From: an uncultured Christensenellaceae bacterium
GTDB lineage: Bacteria; Bacillota; Clostridia; Christensenellales; Aristaeellaceae
NCBI GenBank assembly: GCA_905234985.1
Contig: CAJOJQ010000013.1
Span: forward strand, 1 to 64,000
DNA length: 64,000 bases
Direction of reading: 5' to 3'
The stretch's first letter is position 1. Every line of letters starts with the position of its first letter. Positions 49,449 through 58,061 of this stretch are shown here, piece after piece. The translations under genes and the position numbers were made by a program. The notes beneath the pieces were generated by a model, which saw only the letters and a program-made list of their open reading frames with translations, was not told where the DNA came from and ran no database searches.

Positions 49449-50213
49449 ATGCACAAATTTTACAACCTGATCCCCGGTCAGGACGGCCAGGAAAGCCGCC
49501 TGTACATCGAGGGGGAAATCGTGGCGGGGAGCAGCGGCTACAACTGGTGGAGCGACTCTCCCCAGACCGGATTCCATGATTTCCGGCGCGAGCTTGCCGA
49601 CTGCGGCCCCGTGACGGTGTACATCAATTCGCCGGGCGGCGACGTGTTCGCCGGGGCGGCCATGTACGCGGCCCTCACCGAGCACCCGCACAAGGTGACC
49701 GTGAAGATCATGGGCATCGCCGCCAGCGCCGCCAGCGTGGTGGCCATGGCGGGGGACGAAACGCTGATCAGCCCCGTGGGGTACCTGATGGTGCACGATC
49801 CCTGGAGCTTCATCGCCGGGAACGCCCGGGAGCTGGAGCACGAAGCCCAGGTGCTGCGGGAAATCGGCGAAGGCATCGTGAACGCCTACACCCGGAAAAC
49901 CGGCAAGAGCACCGACGAAATCAAGAAGCTGCTGGAAGCCGAAACCTACATGAACGCCCAGAGCGCCATTGAAAATGGCTTCTGCGACGGGCTGTTCACC
50001 GCGGACGCCGACCCCGCCGCCTACGCCCAGGCCAGCGCCCCCGCCGCCCAAATGCGCGGCAGGGATTACACCCCCGCGGCCTACATGGCGCGCCTGGGCA
50101 AGCCCCTGGTGAAAAACGAGTTCCTGAACAAGGAACTGAACATCAAAAAGGCCCCCGACCCCATCATCGCGCAAGCGCTTGCGCTTGTGCGGAAAGTCGC
50201 GGGGAAGAGTTGA
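49449..50213 (+). CDS. ClpP-type head maturation protease
   Basis: A 254-residue serine protease that trims the scaffold domain of the capsid. ClpP-like core: VTVYINSPGGDVFAGAAMYAAL, catalytic Ser in IMGIAASAASVVAMAG, His in LMVHDPWSF, and Asp in the following helix. Its stop codon (TGA, 50211-50213) is read from the heptamer repeat. AGGAGTGAAACGAC precedes ATG 49449. Confidence 0.92.
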   Translation: MHKFYNLIPGQDGQESRLYIEGEIVAGSSGYNWWSDSPQTGFHDFRRELADCGPVTVYINSPGGDVFAGAAMYAALTEHPHKVTVKIMGIAASAASVVAMAGDETLISPVGYLMVHDPWSFIAGNARELEHEAQVLREIGEGIVNAYTRKTGKSTDEIKKLLEAETYMNAQSAIENGFCDGLFTADADPAAYAQASAPAAQMRGRDYTPAAYMARLGKPLVKNEFLNKELNIKKAPDPIIAQALALVRKVAGKS

Positions 50214-50336
50214 GAGCGGAGAGTTGAGAGCTGAGATTTATTTTGTCCGACAAACTTTATCTCAACTCCCAACTCCCAACACACAACTCCCAACTCCCAA
50301 CACACAACTCCCAACTCTCAACACAAAACTCTCAAC
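50206..50336. repeat. Heptamer-repeat hairpin between protease and capsid
   Basis: Left arm 50206-50240 (GAGAGTT), right arm 50258-50336 with an extended run of about eleven AACTCCC/AACACAC heptamers, longer than the left arm. Recent expansion of the right arm is likely. Confidence 0.88.
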
Positions 50337-50354
50337 CAGAAGGAGGAAACCGAA

Positions 50355-51584
50355 ATGAATCTGGAACAGATCAACGACGCCATCCGCACCAAGGGCGAAA
50401 AAGTGCAGGGCCTGAGCGCCCAGCTGGCCCTGGCCGCCACCCAGCCCAGCCCCGACCTGAAGGAAGTGAGCCGCCTTCAGGACGAGCTGAACCGGGAAAA
50501 CAGCGCTTTGCAGGCGCTGAAGCTGTCCGCCGAAAGCATGACCGGCGAACAGAGCGAAAAGCTCTCCAAGCAGCCCGCCGCCGCTTCGCCCGCCCAGGAG
50601 AGGAGCCTGAAGGAGATTCGGAAATCCAACGAATACGCCCGTTCCTTCGCCTACTCGCTGCGCAACGGCCTGACCCCCAAGACGGGCTGGGGCGTGGAGC
50701 AGCTGCACCCCCTGTACGACGCCCTGACCATCGGCGGCGGCGATCCCGTTGGCACCGACGGCGGCTTCCTGGTGCCCGAGGACATCGACCACACCATTCA
50801 CGAGCAGATGCGCGCCCTGAACCCGCTGCGGGACTTCTTCGCCACTGAACCGGTGAGCGCCAACAGCGGCTGGCGCGTGAAGGATAACGCCCCCACCACG
50901 GGCTTCACCGCTGTGAACGAAACCGCCACCATTTCCCGGAACGACCAGCCCCCCTTTGCGACCGTGAGCTACACGCTGACCAAGTACGGCCTGATCCTGC
51001 CCGTTTCCAACGAACTGGTGGCCGACGAGGTGGCCAACCTGTTCGCCTACCTGGCCCGTTGGGGCGCGAAGAAGCAGATCATTACCGAAAACACCCTGCT
51101 TTTGGCGGCCCTTTCCGACCTGGCTTCTTCCGCCGTGGAGATCGCGCCGGTGGCGGAATACAAGGGCATCGTGAAGCTCCTGAACGTATCTCTTGACCCC
51201 GCCATCGCCGCCCGCGCCGTGTTTATCACCAACCAGGACGGCTACAACGTGATGGACACCATGGAGGACATGAACGGCCGGCCCATGATGCAGCCCGACC
51301 CCACCCAGCCGACCCGGAACCTGTTCAAGGGCCACAGGGTGTGCGTGGTGAGCAACGCCGTGATGCCCAGCACCACCGTGGGCGACAAGACCACCGCGCC
51401 CCTGTTCGTCGGCGACGGCGAGGAATTCGCCACCCTGTTCGAGCGCGCGCCCATGGAAATGCTGAGCACCAGCATCGGCGGCGACGCCTTCGACAAGGAC
51501 TGCACCAACGTCCGCTATATCAAGCGCATGGGCGTGAACAAGTTCGACACCGCCGCTATGAAGATGGCCAAGCTGGAAGTGTAA
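50355..51584 (+). CDS. Major capsid protein, HK97 family (prophage 2)
   Basis: A 409-residue HK97-fold capsid. The N-terminal 110 residues are a coiled scaffold domain; the mature part has GTDGGFLVPEDIDHTI, an E-loop, and FEREMEMLSTSI-like strands near the end. A scaffold domain plus an upstream protease is the HK97 processing system. A GGGCGGC/GCCGCCC hairpin at 51589-51614 follows. AAGGAGG precedes ATG 50355. Confidence 0.92.
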   Translation: MNLEQINDAIRTKGEKVQGLSAQLALAATQPSPDLKEVSRLQDELNRENSALQALKLSAESMTGEQSEKLSKQPAAASPAQERSLKEIRKSNEYARSFAYSLRNGLTPKTGWGVEQLHPLYDALTIGGGDPVGTDGGFLVPEDIDHTIHEQMRALNPLRDFFATEPVSANSGWRVKDNAPTTGFTAVNETATISRNDQPPFATVSYTLTKYGLILPVSNELVADEVANLFAYLARWGAKKQIITENTLLLAALSDLASSAVEIAPVAEYKGIVKLLNVSLDPAIAARAVFITNQDGYNVMDTMEDMNGRPMMQPDPTQPTRNLFKGHRVCVVSNAVMPSTTVGDKTTAPLFVGDGEEFATLFERAPMEMLSTSIGGDAFDKDCTNVRYIKRMGVNKFDTAAMKMAKLEV

Positions 51585-51634
51585 AAAAGGGCGGCGCAAC
51601 AGATTGAGCCGCCCTGAGATTGGAGGGAATAAAA

Positions 51635-51892
51635 ATGTCTACTACGATTCGTGAAGTGCAGCAGACCATTGCCAACGCCCTGGTGGCCATCGCCAACAAG
51701 ATCACTGCCGCCGCGGCGGAACCGCTGCCCGCTGTGACCGCCGACGATAACGGCAAGGCGCTGCTGGTTTCCGGCGGCGAATGGGGCGCTGGAACCCTGC
51801 CAGCCGAGCTGCCCGCCGTGACCGCGGCGGACGCGGGCAAGGTGCTGACCGTGAACGCCGAAGGCCAGTGGGCGGCCGTGACGCCCGAGTAA
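51635..51892 (+). CDS. Head fibre-like protein
   Basis: An 85-residue protein with the repeated motif VTADDNGKALLVSGG and VTAADAGKVLTVNAEGQW, which occurs in phage head fibre proteins. The N-terminal half is helical (EVQQTIANALVAIANKI). Likely a trimeric decoration of the capsid. GGAGGGAATAAAA precedes ATG 51635. Confidence 0.7.
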   Translation: MSTTIREVQQTIANALVAIANKITAAAAEPLPAVTADDNGKALLVSGGEWGAGTLPAELPAVTAADAGKVLTVNAEGQWAAVTPE

Positions 51893-51894
51893 TA

Positions 51895-51973
51895 CAGAGT
51901 GGAGCGTTGAGCGTGGAGAGTTGAGATCGGGAACAGTCGACCATCTCAACTCCCAACTCTCAACTCCCAACGC
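51895..51973. repeat. Heptamer-repeat hairpin after the head fibre-like gene
   Basis: Left arm 51895-51927 (GTGGAGC, GTTGAGC units), right arm 51942-51973 (AACTCCC, ending AACGCTT). The GCGT variant occurs at the outer end of both arms. Confidence 0.85.
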
Positions 51974-51995
51974 TTAAATGAAAGGAGGCGGCCGC

Positions 51996-52259
51996 ATGCT
52001 GACCGTTCCCGATATGCTCCGCTGGGCGGGGGAAAACCAAGACGACGACCACGCCCTGCGGAACATGCAGGACGCGCTGGACGCCGCCGAAGCGTACATG
52101 GCGGGCGCGGGCGTGCCGAGCCAGGACAACGCGCTAAGAGATATGGCCCTGCGCAAGCTGGCCCTCTATTTCTACGAAAACCGCAGCGCGGATGAACGGT
52201 ACGGCTACCCCGACCCGCCGCCCGACCTGAACGCGCTGATCCTGAATTTGAGGTACTGA
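51996..52259 (+). CDS. Head-tail connector protein
   Basis: An 87-residue helical protein (DALDAAEAYMAGAG, NALRDMALRKLALYFYENR) of the gp6/gp15-like connector type that seals the portal. AAAGGAGG precedes ATG 51996. Position after capsid and fibre genes supports it. Confidence 0.8.
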   Translation: MLTVPDMLRWAGENQDDDHALRNMQDALDAAEAYMAGAGVPSQDNALRDMALRKLALYFYENRSADERYGYPDPPPDLNALILNLRY

Positions 52260-52261
52260 GC

Positions 52262-52588
52262 ATGAATACCGGAGCGCTGAAATACGTGATCGAAATTTAC
52301 GGAAAGCCCAGGGCCCAGGACGCCGACGGCTATGTGAACAGCGAACCCACGCTGCTTTTCAGCGGCGTGCGCGCAAAGCGCATGGACGCGGGGAACCGGG
52401 AAGTGTGGGAGGCTTACGCCGCGCAGGTGCAGAACGTGGTGAACTGGAAGATCCGCCACCTGGACGGTATCGAGGTGGGCATGGAGATCCGGCACGGCGG
52501 GCAGCGCTACGAGATCATCGCCGTGCAGCACCTGGACGGCGCGCCCCGGTACATGACGCTGAAAACATCGATGAAGGAGGCAGAATAG
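52262..52588 (+). CDS. Head-tail adaptor (head closure) protein
   Basis: A 108-residue protein: VIEIYGKPRAQDADGYVNSEP with a later VRAKRMDAGNREVWEA, then GMEIRHGGQRYEIIAVQHLDGAPRYMTL, the pattern of phage head-tail adaptor proteins. Start ATG 52262, two bases after the preceding stop. Confidence 0.85.
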   Translation: MNTGALKYVIEIYGKPRAQDADGYVNSEPTLLFSGVRAKRMDAGNREVWEAYAAQVQNVVNWKIRHLDGIEVGMEIRHGGQRYEIIAVQHLDGAPRYMTLKTSMKEAE

Positions 52589-52917
52589 TGCTGGATGTTC
52601 AAGCGGCGCTGACAAGCGCCAGAGTGCCGGGCTATCGGGACGCCTTCCAGCCCACGCCCGGCGTGACCGAACCGCCGGGCGTGTACTGCGTTTACCAGAT
52701 CACCGAAATCCCTACCTGGTACGCGGACGACGCGCCCACGGCCACCCTGACGCGGGCGCTGCTGTACCTGTATGGCGTCAACAGCCCGAAAACCGCCCAG
52801 GCGGCCATAGACTCCGCCATGAAGGCGCAGGACTTTGAACTGAGACGGAAAAGGGACGATCGGGAGCCCAATTCCGGCCGGTACGTGATCATCAGCGAAT
52901 GGGAAGGAATCGACTGA
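52588..52917 (+). CDS. Tail completion-like protein
   Basis: A 109-residue protein (VYCVYQITEIPTWYADD, then a YLYGVN segment and a helical end) in the position of tail terminator proteins (DUF3168-type). GTG 52588 overlaps the previous stop by one base; GGAGG upstream. Confidence 0.62.
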   Translation: MLDVQAALTSARVPGYRDAFQPTPGVTEPPGVYCVYQITEIPTWYADDAPTATLTRALLYLYGVNSPKTAQAAIDSAMKAQDFELRRKRDDREPNSGRYVIISEWEGID

Positions 52918-52936
52918 CCCTGGGGAGGGACCGACA

Positions 52937-53356
52937 ATGGCCAGATTTGATACCAGGGGGCTGGACGGCGTGCTGGACGAAATGAAGCGGGAAGGACAGC
53001 TTGCGGGCGAGGCCGCCGACGCCATGCTGATGGCGGGCGCGGAGCAGGTAAAACAAGCATGGACGCGATCCGCCCAGGAGTATGGCCTACACTTTACGGG
53101 CGTGATGATCAAATCCATCGATTATCCCAATAAGCCGAAACAAATCGGCGACGTGCGAAGCATCGACATCTACCCGCAAGGCACGGACAGCGGAGGAAAA
53201 CACACGAAAAAGTCCATCCGCAACGCTGAAAAAGCGTTCTATGTGAACTACAAGAGGGGCAAGGGGTCTGGCTGGAACGATCCCACAGCGGACAAATACA
53301 GCGAGGAAATGGCCATCCCTGCCATGATCGCTGCATGGGAGAACTACAAAAAGTAA
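52937..53356 (+). CDS. HK97 gp10-like minor tail protein
   Basis: A 139-residue protein with GADQVKQAWTRSA-like helices and a basic C-terminal (KSIRNAEKAFYVNYKRGKGS), a typical HK97 gp10-type protein. GGGGAGGG precedes ATG 52937. Confidence 0.78.
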   Translation: MARFDTRGLDGVLDEMKREGQLAGEAADAMLMAGAEQVKQAWTRSAQEYGLHFTGVMIKSIDYPNKPKQIGDVRSIDIYPQGTDSGGKHTKKSIRNAEKAFYVNYKRGKGSGWNDPTADKYSEEMAIPAMIAAWENYKK

Positions 53357-53371
53357 GGAGTTGAAAAGAAT

Positions 53372-54181
53372 ATGGCAGGAATCGGAGTAAAAATGCCCGC
53401 CTTTGGCAAGATCGTGAGCGAAGGCGGCAACGCCATCACCTACGCTCCGGGCGTTTCCATGGGCCGCGTCGTGCGCGTGTCCATCCAGTGGATGATGGCG
53501 GACGGCACAGTGTTCGGCGACGACGCCCTGGCCGAAAGCGAAAACGGCATTACCGGCATGACCGTGGACGTGGAAACCACGGAAATGTCCCCCGATGCCG
53601 AGGCGGAAGTGCTGGGGATGGAAAAGGACGGGGATGCCTACTGGGACACCGGGGATTCTGGTCCCGACGGTCAGCTCGTTTACATCCGCGTGCTGAAGGA
53701 ACACGGGAAGTACATCTACCGCGTGGACACTATTCCCAAGATTTCCTTCGGGCGGAACCAGGAGGATATGCAGACCAAGGGCCAGACCGTGACCTTTGGG
53801 ACGCACAGCGTACACGGCACCGGCAAGGCGTTTTTCAACAGCGCCACCGGCAAGAGCCGTTTCCGCAAGAAGAGGTATTTCCAGACCTGGGAGGACGCTT
53901 ATGCCTATTACCTGGCGGAGGCTGGCATTTCCGGCTACACTACCAGCCTGACGCTGAATACTACCGCCGCTACCGTGGCCGCGGGGAGCACCGTGACTCT
54001 GACGGCGGTTTCCGCGCCCAGCGGGGCCACCGCAAGCACCATCGCGTGGGAAAGCGACAATGAGGCCGTTGCCACCGTGGAGGACGGCGTAGTGACCGGC
54101 GTGGCTGCCGGTACGGCGATCATTTCCGGCTCCTACGGCGGTGTGACGGCAAGCTGCCGCGTGACCGTGACGGCGGCGTAA
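53372..54181 (+). CDS. Major tail protein with Ig-like domain
   Basis: A 269-residue tail tube protein. Residues 1-185 are the tube domain; residues 190-269 form a bacterial Ig-like (Big_2) domain (TLNTTAATVAAGSTVTLTAV, WESDNEAVATVEDGVVTGVA, GTAIISGSYGGVTASC). Such surface Ig domains on tail tubes are thought to bind mucus or cell surfaces. Confidence 0.86.
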   Translation: MAGIGVKMPAFGKIVSEGGNAITYAPGVSMGRVVRVSIQWMMADGTVFGDDALAESENGITGMTVDVETTEMSPDAEAEVLGMEKDGDAYWDTGDSGPDGQLVYIRVLKEHGKYIYRVDTIPKISFGRNQEDMQTKGQTVTFGTHSVHGTGKAFFNSATGKSRFRKKRYFQTWEDAYAYYLAEAGISGYTTSLTLNTTAATVAAGSTVTLTAVSAPSGATASTIAWESDNEAVATVEDGVVTGVAAGTAIISGSYGGVTASCRVTVTAA

Positions 54182-54192
54182 TAATAAAAAAT

Positions 54193-54269
54193 GGAAAGTG
54201 GAAAGTGGAGAGTGAAAAAATAAACGGTGCAAAACCGTTTGAACTTTCGCTTCCCACTTTCTTCTTTCC
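54193..54269. repeat. Heptamer-repeat hairpin before the tail chaperone gene
   Basis: Left arm 54193-54220 (GGAAAGT units), right arm 54242-54269 (ACTTTC units); the loop itself forms an AAACGGT/ACCGTTT hairpin. Another heptamer variant. Confidence 0.8.
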
Positions 54270-54298
54270 GATTTTAGCGATAGAGAAAGGATGATCTT

Positions 54299-54664
54299 AT
54301 GCTGAAAGAGATTCCCGTGAAATTTCGGAACGGCTATGAACTGACCCTGCGCTTCACCATGGACGTGTGGGCGAAAATCGAAAGCGAAATCTGCATGATC
54401 GGCGACATCGGCGACAAAATCAGCAACGACAAAGACCGGCTGCAAATCGCCGTGAAGCTCGCCTCCATCATGACGGGCGGCGCAAAAATCCCCGCAGCTG
54501 AAATCTGGGGCAACATGGAACCCTGTGACATGCGGAAACTGAACAAAGCCATCATGCAGGTAATCACCGAAAATCTGGCCATGGAGACGGAAACGGAAGA
54601 CGAAGGGGCCGTGCATGACGTGGTACTGGAAGAAATCGAGGCAAAAAAAGAGACGGCCGGCTGA
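54299..54664 (+). CDS. Tail assembly chaperone (G)
   Basis: A 121-residue protein starting MLKEIPVKFRNGYELTLRF, with a Lys-rich end just before TGA 54662-54664. It is the G-type chaperone that helps the tape measure assemble. A run of seven A (54643-54649) before the stop supports a -1 frameshift into the overlapping frame. Confidence 0.82.
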   Translation: MLKEIPVKFRNGYELTLRFTMDVWAKIESEICMIGDIGDKISNDKDRLQIAVKLASIMTGGAKIPAAEIWGNMEPCDMRKLNKAIMQVITENLAMETETEDEGAVHDVVLEEIEAKKETAG

Positions 54665-54858
54665 CCTATCGCACCGTCGCCGCCTGGGGCCTGATCGCGG
54701 GCATCGGGTGGCGGGACATGGGCGATATGGCGCCCGGCCTGATTTGTGATTTGTTTATTCTTCGCCGCCGGTACGACGACGAGCAGCACGGATTAAAGCG
54801 GGAGAAGCCCGATATCGACATCTCGGACGACGATCTAAAAGCCTTTGAGGAGGTATGA
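54299..54858 (+). CDS. Tail assembly chaperone frameshift product (GT)
   Basis: If ribosomes slip -1 on A-AAA-AAA (54643-54649), translation continues for 69 residues (RLTYRTVAAWGLIAGIGW, DLFILRRRYDDEQHG, DDDLKAFEEV) and stops at TGA 54856-54858, giving a 186-residue fusion. This T part has no start codon of its own and ends just at the tape measure start, as in lambda-like G/GT pairs. Inferred, not shown. Confidence 0.72.
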
Positions 54859-54860
54859 GC

Positions 54861-57356
54861 ATGGCGCGGGAAATCAGCACGACTTTGGCCGTCGACGGCG
54901 AGCAGGCGTATAAACGCGCCATCCAGGAGGCCAGTAAAAGCATTTCGCAAATGGGGGCGCAGCTCACCCTTGCCACCGCCCAGTTCAAAAAGGACGGCGA
55001 CGCCATGAAGCTGATGTCATCCCGCAGCAAAGTGCTGAAAGAGGAGATCAAGCAGCAGCAGGAGATTGTGAAATCCCTGGAGGGCGCGGTGAAGGAAGTA
55101 ACCGACCGATACGGGGAAAACAGCAAGGAAGCTGAGAAATGGGAAGCCCAGCTGGCCCGCGCCCAGGCAAAGCTGCTCAACTTAGAGCATGAACTGGATA
55201 ATAACGACAAGGGCCTGGATAAGAACGGGAAAGCCTTTGCTAAGGACACACAGCAGGCCCAGAACTTTGGCCAGCAGCTTTCCGCCCTGGACAAAATCCA
55301 GCAGTCCACCACGTTTCAGGCGCTGAACACGGCGCTTGGGAACGTGGAGAACGGCTTTAAAAGCGCCCTGAACATGGGGAAGCAGTTCGGTGCCTTTGTC
55401 TGGGACAAGGCGGTAGAAAGCTCTAACCGGTACGATGAGCTTGCCACCGACGCTACCAAAATCGGCGTGGCCGTGCAGGAGCTTCGCGCCTGGCAGCTTG
55501 CGGCTGAACTGATTGACACCAGCGTCGGCGATATTACCAAGGGCATGACCAAGCTGGTAAACCCCACCGACAAGGTGAGCCAGGCCCTGCGCGAGCTGGG
55601 CGTCCACTCTGAAACCTTCTGGGCCAAAATGGACGAAAACGGCGAGATGCAGCGCGGCGTGATCAAAAAATCCACCCTGGATATGTTCTGGGAGGCCGTG
55701 GAATCGCTGAACGCCATGAAGGACGCGACGAAGCAGGAAGAGCTTGCCAATACGCTGTTTGGGAAAAGTTTCCGGGAGCTGCTTCCGCTGATTCAGGCAG
55801 GGCGCGAGGAATGGGATAAAAATGTTAATAAGGCACTTGAAACCGCGCCGGACGAAGGCGCGGCGAAAAAGCTGACCACCTTTAACGACGCCCTGGCGGA
55901 ATACAAGCATGTGCTGGGAGATTTCCAGGACACCTTCATGGCGGGGATCGCCCCTGGGCTGACCGACCTGACCGGCGCGGGCACGGAATTTTTGACCGCG
56001 CTGACCAAATGGGGCCAGAGCCCGGAGGGCCAGGAAAAGCTGGCACAGCTGAGCGGGGCCATTACCGAGCTGGTTTCAAGTTTGGGGACGGAAAGCAATT
56101 TCTCCGCCGCGGTAGAAGCGGCCACGGGCGTGATCAAAGGATTTACTGGAGCGCTGCAATGGATTCTTGATAACCATGAGGCCGTCGGCATTGGCGTCGG
56201 GGCAATCGCTACAGGATTGGCGGCCATCAAGGTTGGCGGTGGCGTTCTTTCCGTGCTGACCCTGATCAATCAGATCAAATGGCTGGACGTTGCGAAGGGC
56301 GCGAAGGCTTTGGCCGACGCAGCAGGAGGAGGGGCAGGAGCAAACACGTCCACCAGCGCTGCGGCTGGTGCGGCGGAAACCGGCGCTGTTGCGACACTTA
56401 CAACAGGGTCAAAATTACTTGACGCGTTGGGAATCGGGGCACTTGCGAAAACCGCGTATGAACTTTCGCAGGAACTTGGAACCGGAATTCTTGGGTATGG
56501 GGGGAGGAAGAATCAACTTCAAACGCTTGACGTCGTTTGGCCGGAAGGAACTCAGCAGCCGATTGGAGACCTGAAACGCCCGCGCAACATTACCGGCACC
56601 GCGTCCGCAGACAGCATGCTGGGCTATAAGATCGAGCGCACAGCAGAAAAGATCTACGATGATCTGTACAAGGCCATCAACGATTATGACCCGGATACCA
56701 ACGCCCTGGACACGACCCAGTTTTTTGACAATGCGCTGTACCCGCTGATTCAGGAGGCTACGGGCATAGGCGGCGTAACAGGGGACGCGGCGGACAGCAT
56801 CGCCGACCTGATCTATGACAAATGGATTCAGAGTCTTTTCGACGAGGACTGGGAGGGCACCACCGACGGCATCCTGAACATCCTCCAGGAGGCTATCGAG
56901 GACGCGCAGAGCGCCGCCGGGCCGGACGCGGAAGCGGCTGGAAAGGCCGTATCCGACGGCATGGCGGCGGGCATTACCGCCGGAATTCCGGTGGCGGTAG
57001 CGGCTGCGGGACGGCTGGCGGCGGCAGTGAACGCGAAGCTGCGCAGCGTGCTGCAAATCGCCAGCCCCAGTAAGGTGACGCGGGGCCTGGGCCAATTCGT
57101 GGGCGAAGGCTTCGCCCTGGGCATTGACGACGCGCAGGGTCAGGTGCTGGCCGCGGTGAACCGCATGGCCAGCATCGGCACGCCGCGCCGGGCTGCGGCG
57201 GCTTTTGCCGGGAGCACCTACGACGGGCGGACGTATCACAGCAGCCGAAGCCTGTACATCGACAAATACAACCAGTACGCGGGAACCGACGTGCATGAGC
57301 TGATGGACGCCATGGACGCGGAAACCCGGTACGAAAACCAGGGCATGGGGGCATAG
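54861..57356 (+). CDS. Tail tape measure protein
   Basis: An 831-residue protein setting tail length. N-terminal 130 residues are coiled coil, then a tape-measure domain (FNDALAEYKHVLGDF, WGQSPEGQEKLAQLSGAITELV), two hydrophobic stretches (about 420-445), and a C-terminal part with IASPSKVTRGLGQFVGEGFALGI. ATG 54861 has GAGGAGG seven bases upstream; ATG 54855 overlaps the GT stop. Confidence 0.88.
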   Translation: MAREISTTLAVDGEQAYKRAIQEASKSISQMGAQLTLATAQFKKDGDAMKLMSSRSKVLKEEIKQQQEIVKSLEGAVKEVTDRYGENSKEAEKWEAQLARAQAKLLNLEHELDNNDKGLDKNGKAFAKDTQQAQNFGQQLSALDKIQQSTTFQALNTALGNVENGFKSALNMGKQFGAFVWDKAVESSNRYDELATDATKIGVAVQELRAWQLAAELIDTSVGDITKGMTKLVNPTDKVSQALRELGVHSETFWAKMDENGEMQRGVIKKSTLDMFWEAVESLNAMKDATKQEELANTLFGKSFRELLPLIQAGREEWDKNVNKALETAPDEGAAKKLTTFNDALAEYKHVLGDFQDTFMAGIAPGLTDLTGAGTEFLTALTKWGQSPEGQEKLAQLSGAITELVSSLGTESNFSAAVEAATGVIKGFTGALQWILDNHEAVGIGVGAIATGLAAIKVGGGVLSVLTLINQIKWLDVAKGAKALADAAGGGAGANTSTSAAAGAAETGAVATLTTGSKLLDALGIGALAKTAYELSQELGTGILGYGGRKNQLQTLDVVWPEGTQQPIGDLKRPRNITGTASADSMLGYKIERTAEKIYDDLYKAINDYDPDTNALDTTQFFDNALYPLIQEATGIGGVTGDAADSIADLIYDKWIQSLFDEDWEGTTDGILNILQEAIEDAQSAAGPDAEAAGKAVSDGMAAGITAGIPVAVAAAGRLAAAVNAKLRSVLQIASPSKVTRGLGQFVGEGFALGIDDAQGQVLAAVNRMASIGTPRRAAAAFAGSTYDGRTYHSSRSLYIDKYNQYAGTDVHELMDAMDAETRYENQGMGA

Positions 57357-57359
57357 CGT

Positions 57360-58061
57360 ATGGAACCGTGGTATTTTGTTTTCAACGGCGTGGACAGCCG
57401 CAGCATGGGCGTGCGCGTGAACAAGTACCCGCCTATCATGCGGGCGGCGGAGCGCGTGAAATACGTGACCATTCCGGGCCGCGCGGGAGACCTGACACAA
57501 AAAGAAGGCAAGGCCGTGTACGACGCCTACAACCGGGGGATGGAAATCAGCAACATGCGCGGCTTTGACCTGCACGCGGTGAGGGCCTGGCTGCGGGGTC
57601 GTGGCACCATGATCGTGGGCAACGAGCCGGAATACTGTTACACGGTGGACTTGGGCGCGCAGTGCCAATTCGATAAGCTGATCCGGGGTATTTGGGGCGG
57701 CACGCTGCAAATGCACACCCAGCCCTTCAAGACCGCCGCCATTCAGCCGCCGCCCGTCACCCTGACCGCGTCCGGGGCCACGGTCTACAATCCGGGCGAC
57801 GTGGACGCGGAGCCGCTGATAACCCTGAACGGAACCGGCGACGTGACGCTGACCGTGGGCGGGGAAACGCTGGAAATCACCGGTATTTCGTCGGGCTGGC
57901 AGATCGACAGTGCGCTCAAATGGGTGATGGACGCCCAGGGCGCGCCGCAGTGGAACGCCGCCGCCGGAGAATGGGGCGAGCTGCCCGCGGGAAATTCGGT
58001 GGTCGCCTGGACGGGCGACATCACCTCCGTGACCATCACGCCCCGATGGAGGTACTTATGA
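57360..58061 (+). CDS. Distal tail protein (Dit)
   Basis: A 233-residue hub protein of siphovirus tails: WYFVFNGVDSRSMGVRVNKYPPIMRAAERVKYVTIPGRAGDLT is the N-terminal Dit signature; the C-terminal half is a galectin-like beta domain. Starts three bases after the tape measure and overlaps the Tal start. Confidence 0.88.
   Translation: MEPWYFVFNGVDSRSMGVRVNKYPPIMRAAERVKYVTIPGRAGDLTQKEGKAVYDAYNRGMEISNMRGFDLHAVRAWLRGRGTMIVGNEPEYCYTVDLGAQCQFDKLIRGIWGGTLQMHTQPFKTAAIQPPPVTLTASGATVYNPGDVDAEPLITLNGTGDVTLTVGGETLEITGISSGWQIDSALKWVMDAQGAPQWNAAAGEWGELPAGNSVVAWTGDITSVTITPRWRYL

Noticed and set aside
50258-50336. Heptamer runs as CRISPR repeats
   Set aside because: Seven-base units are contiguous without spacers and form one arm of a hairpin.
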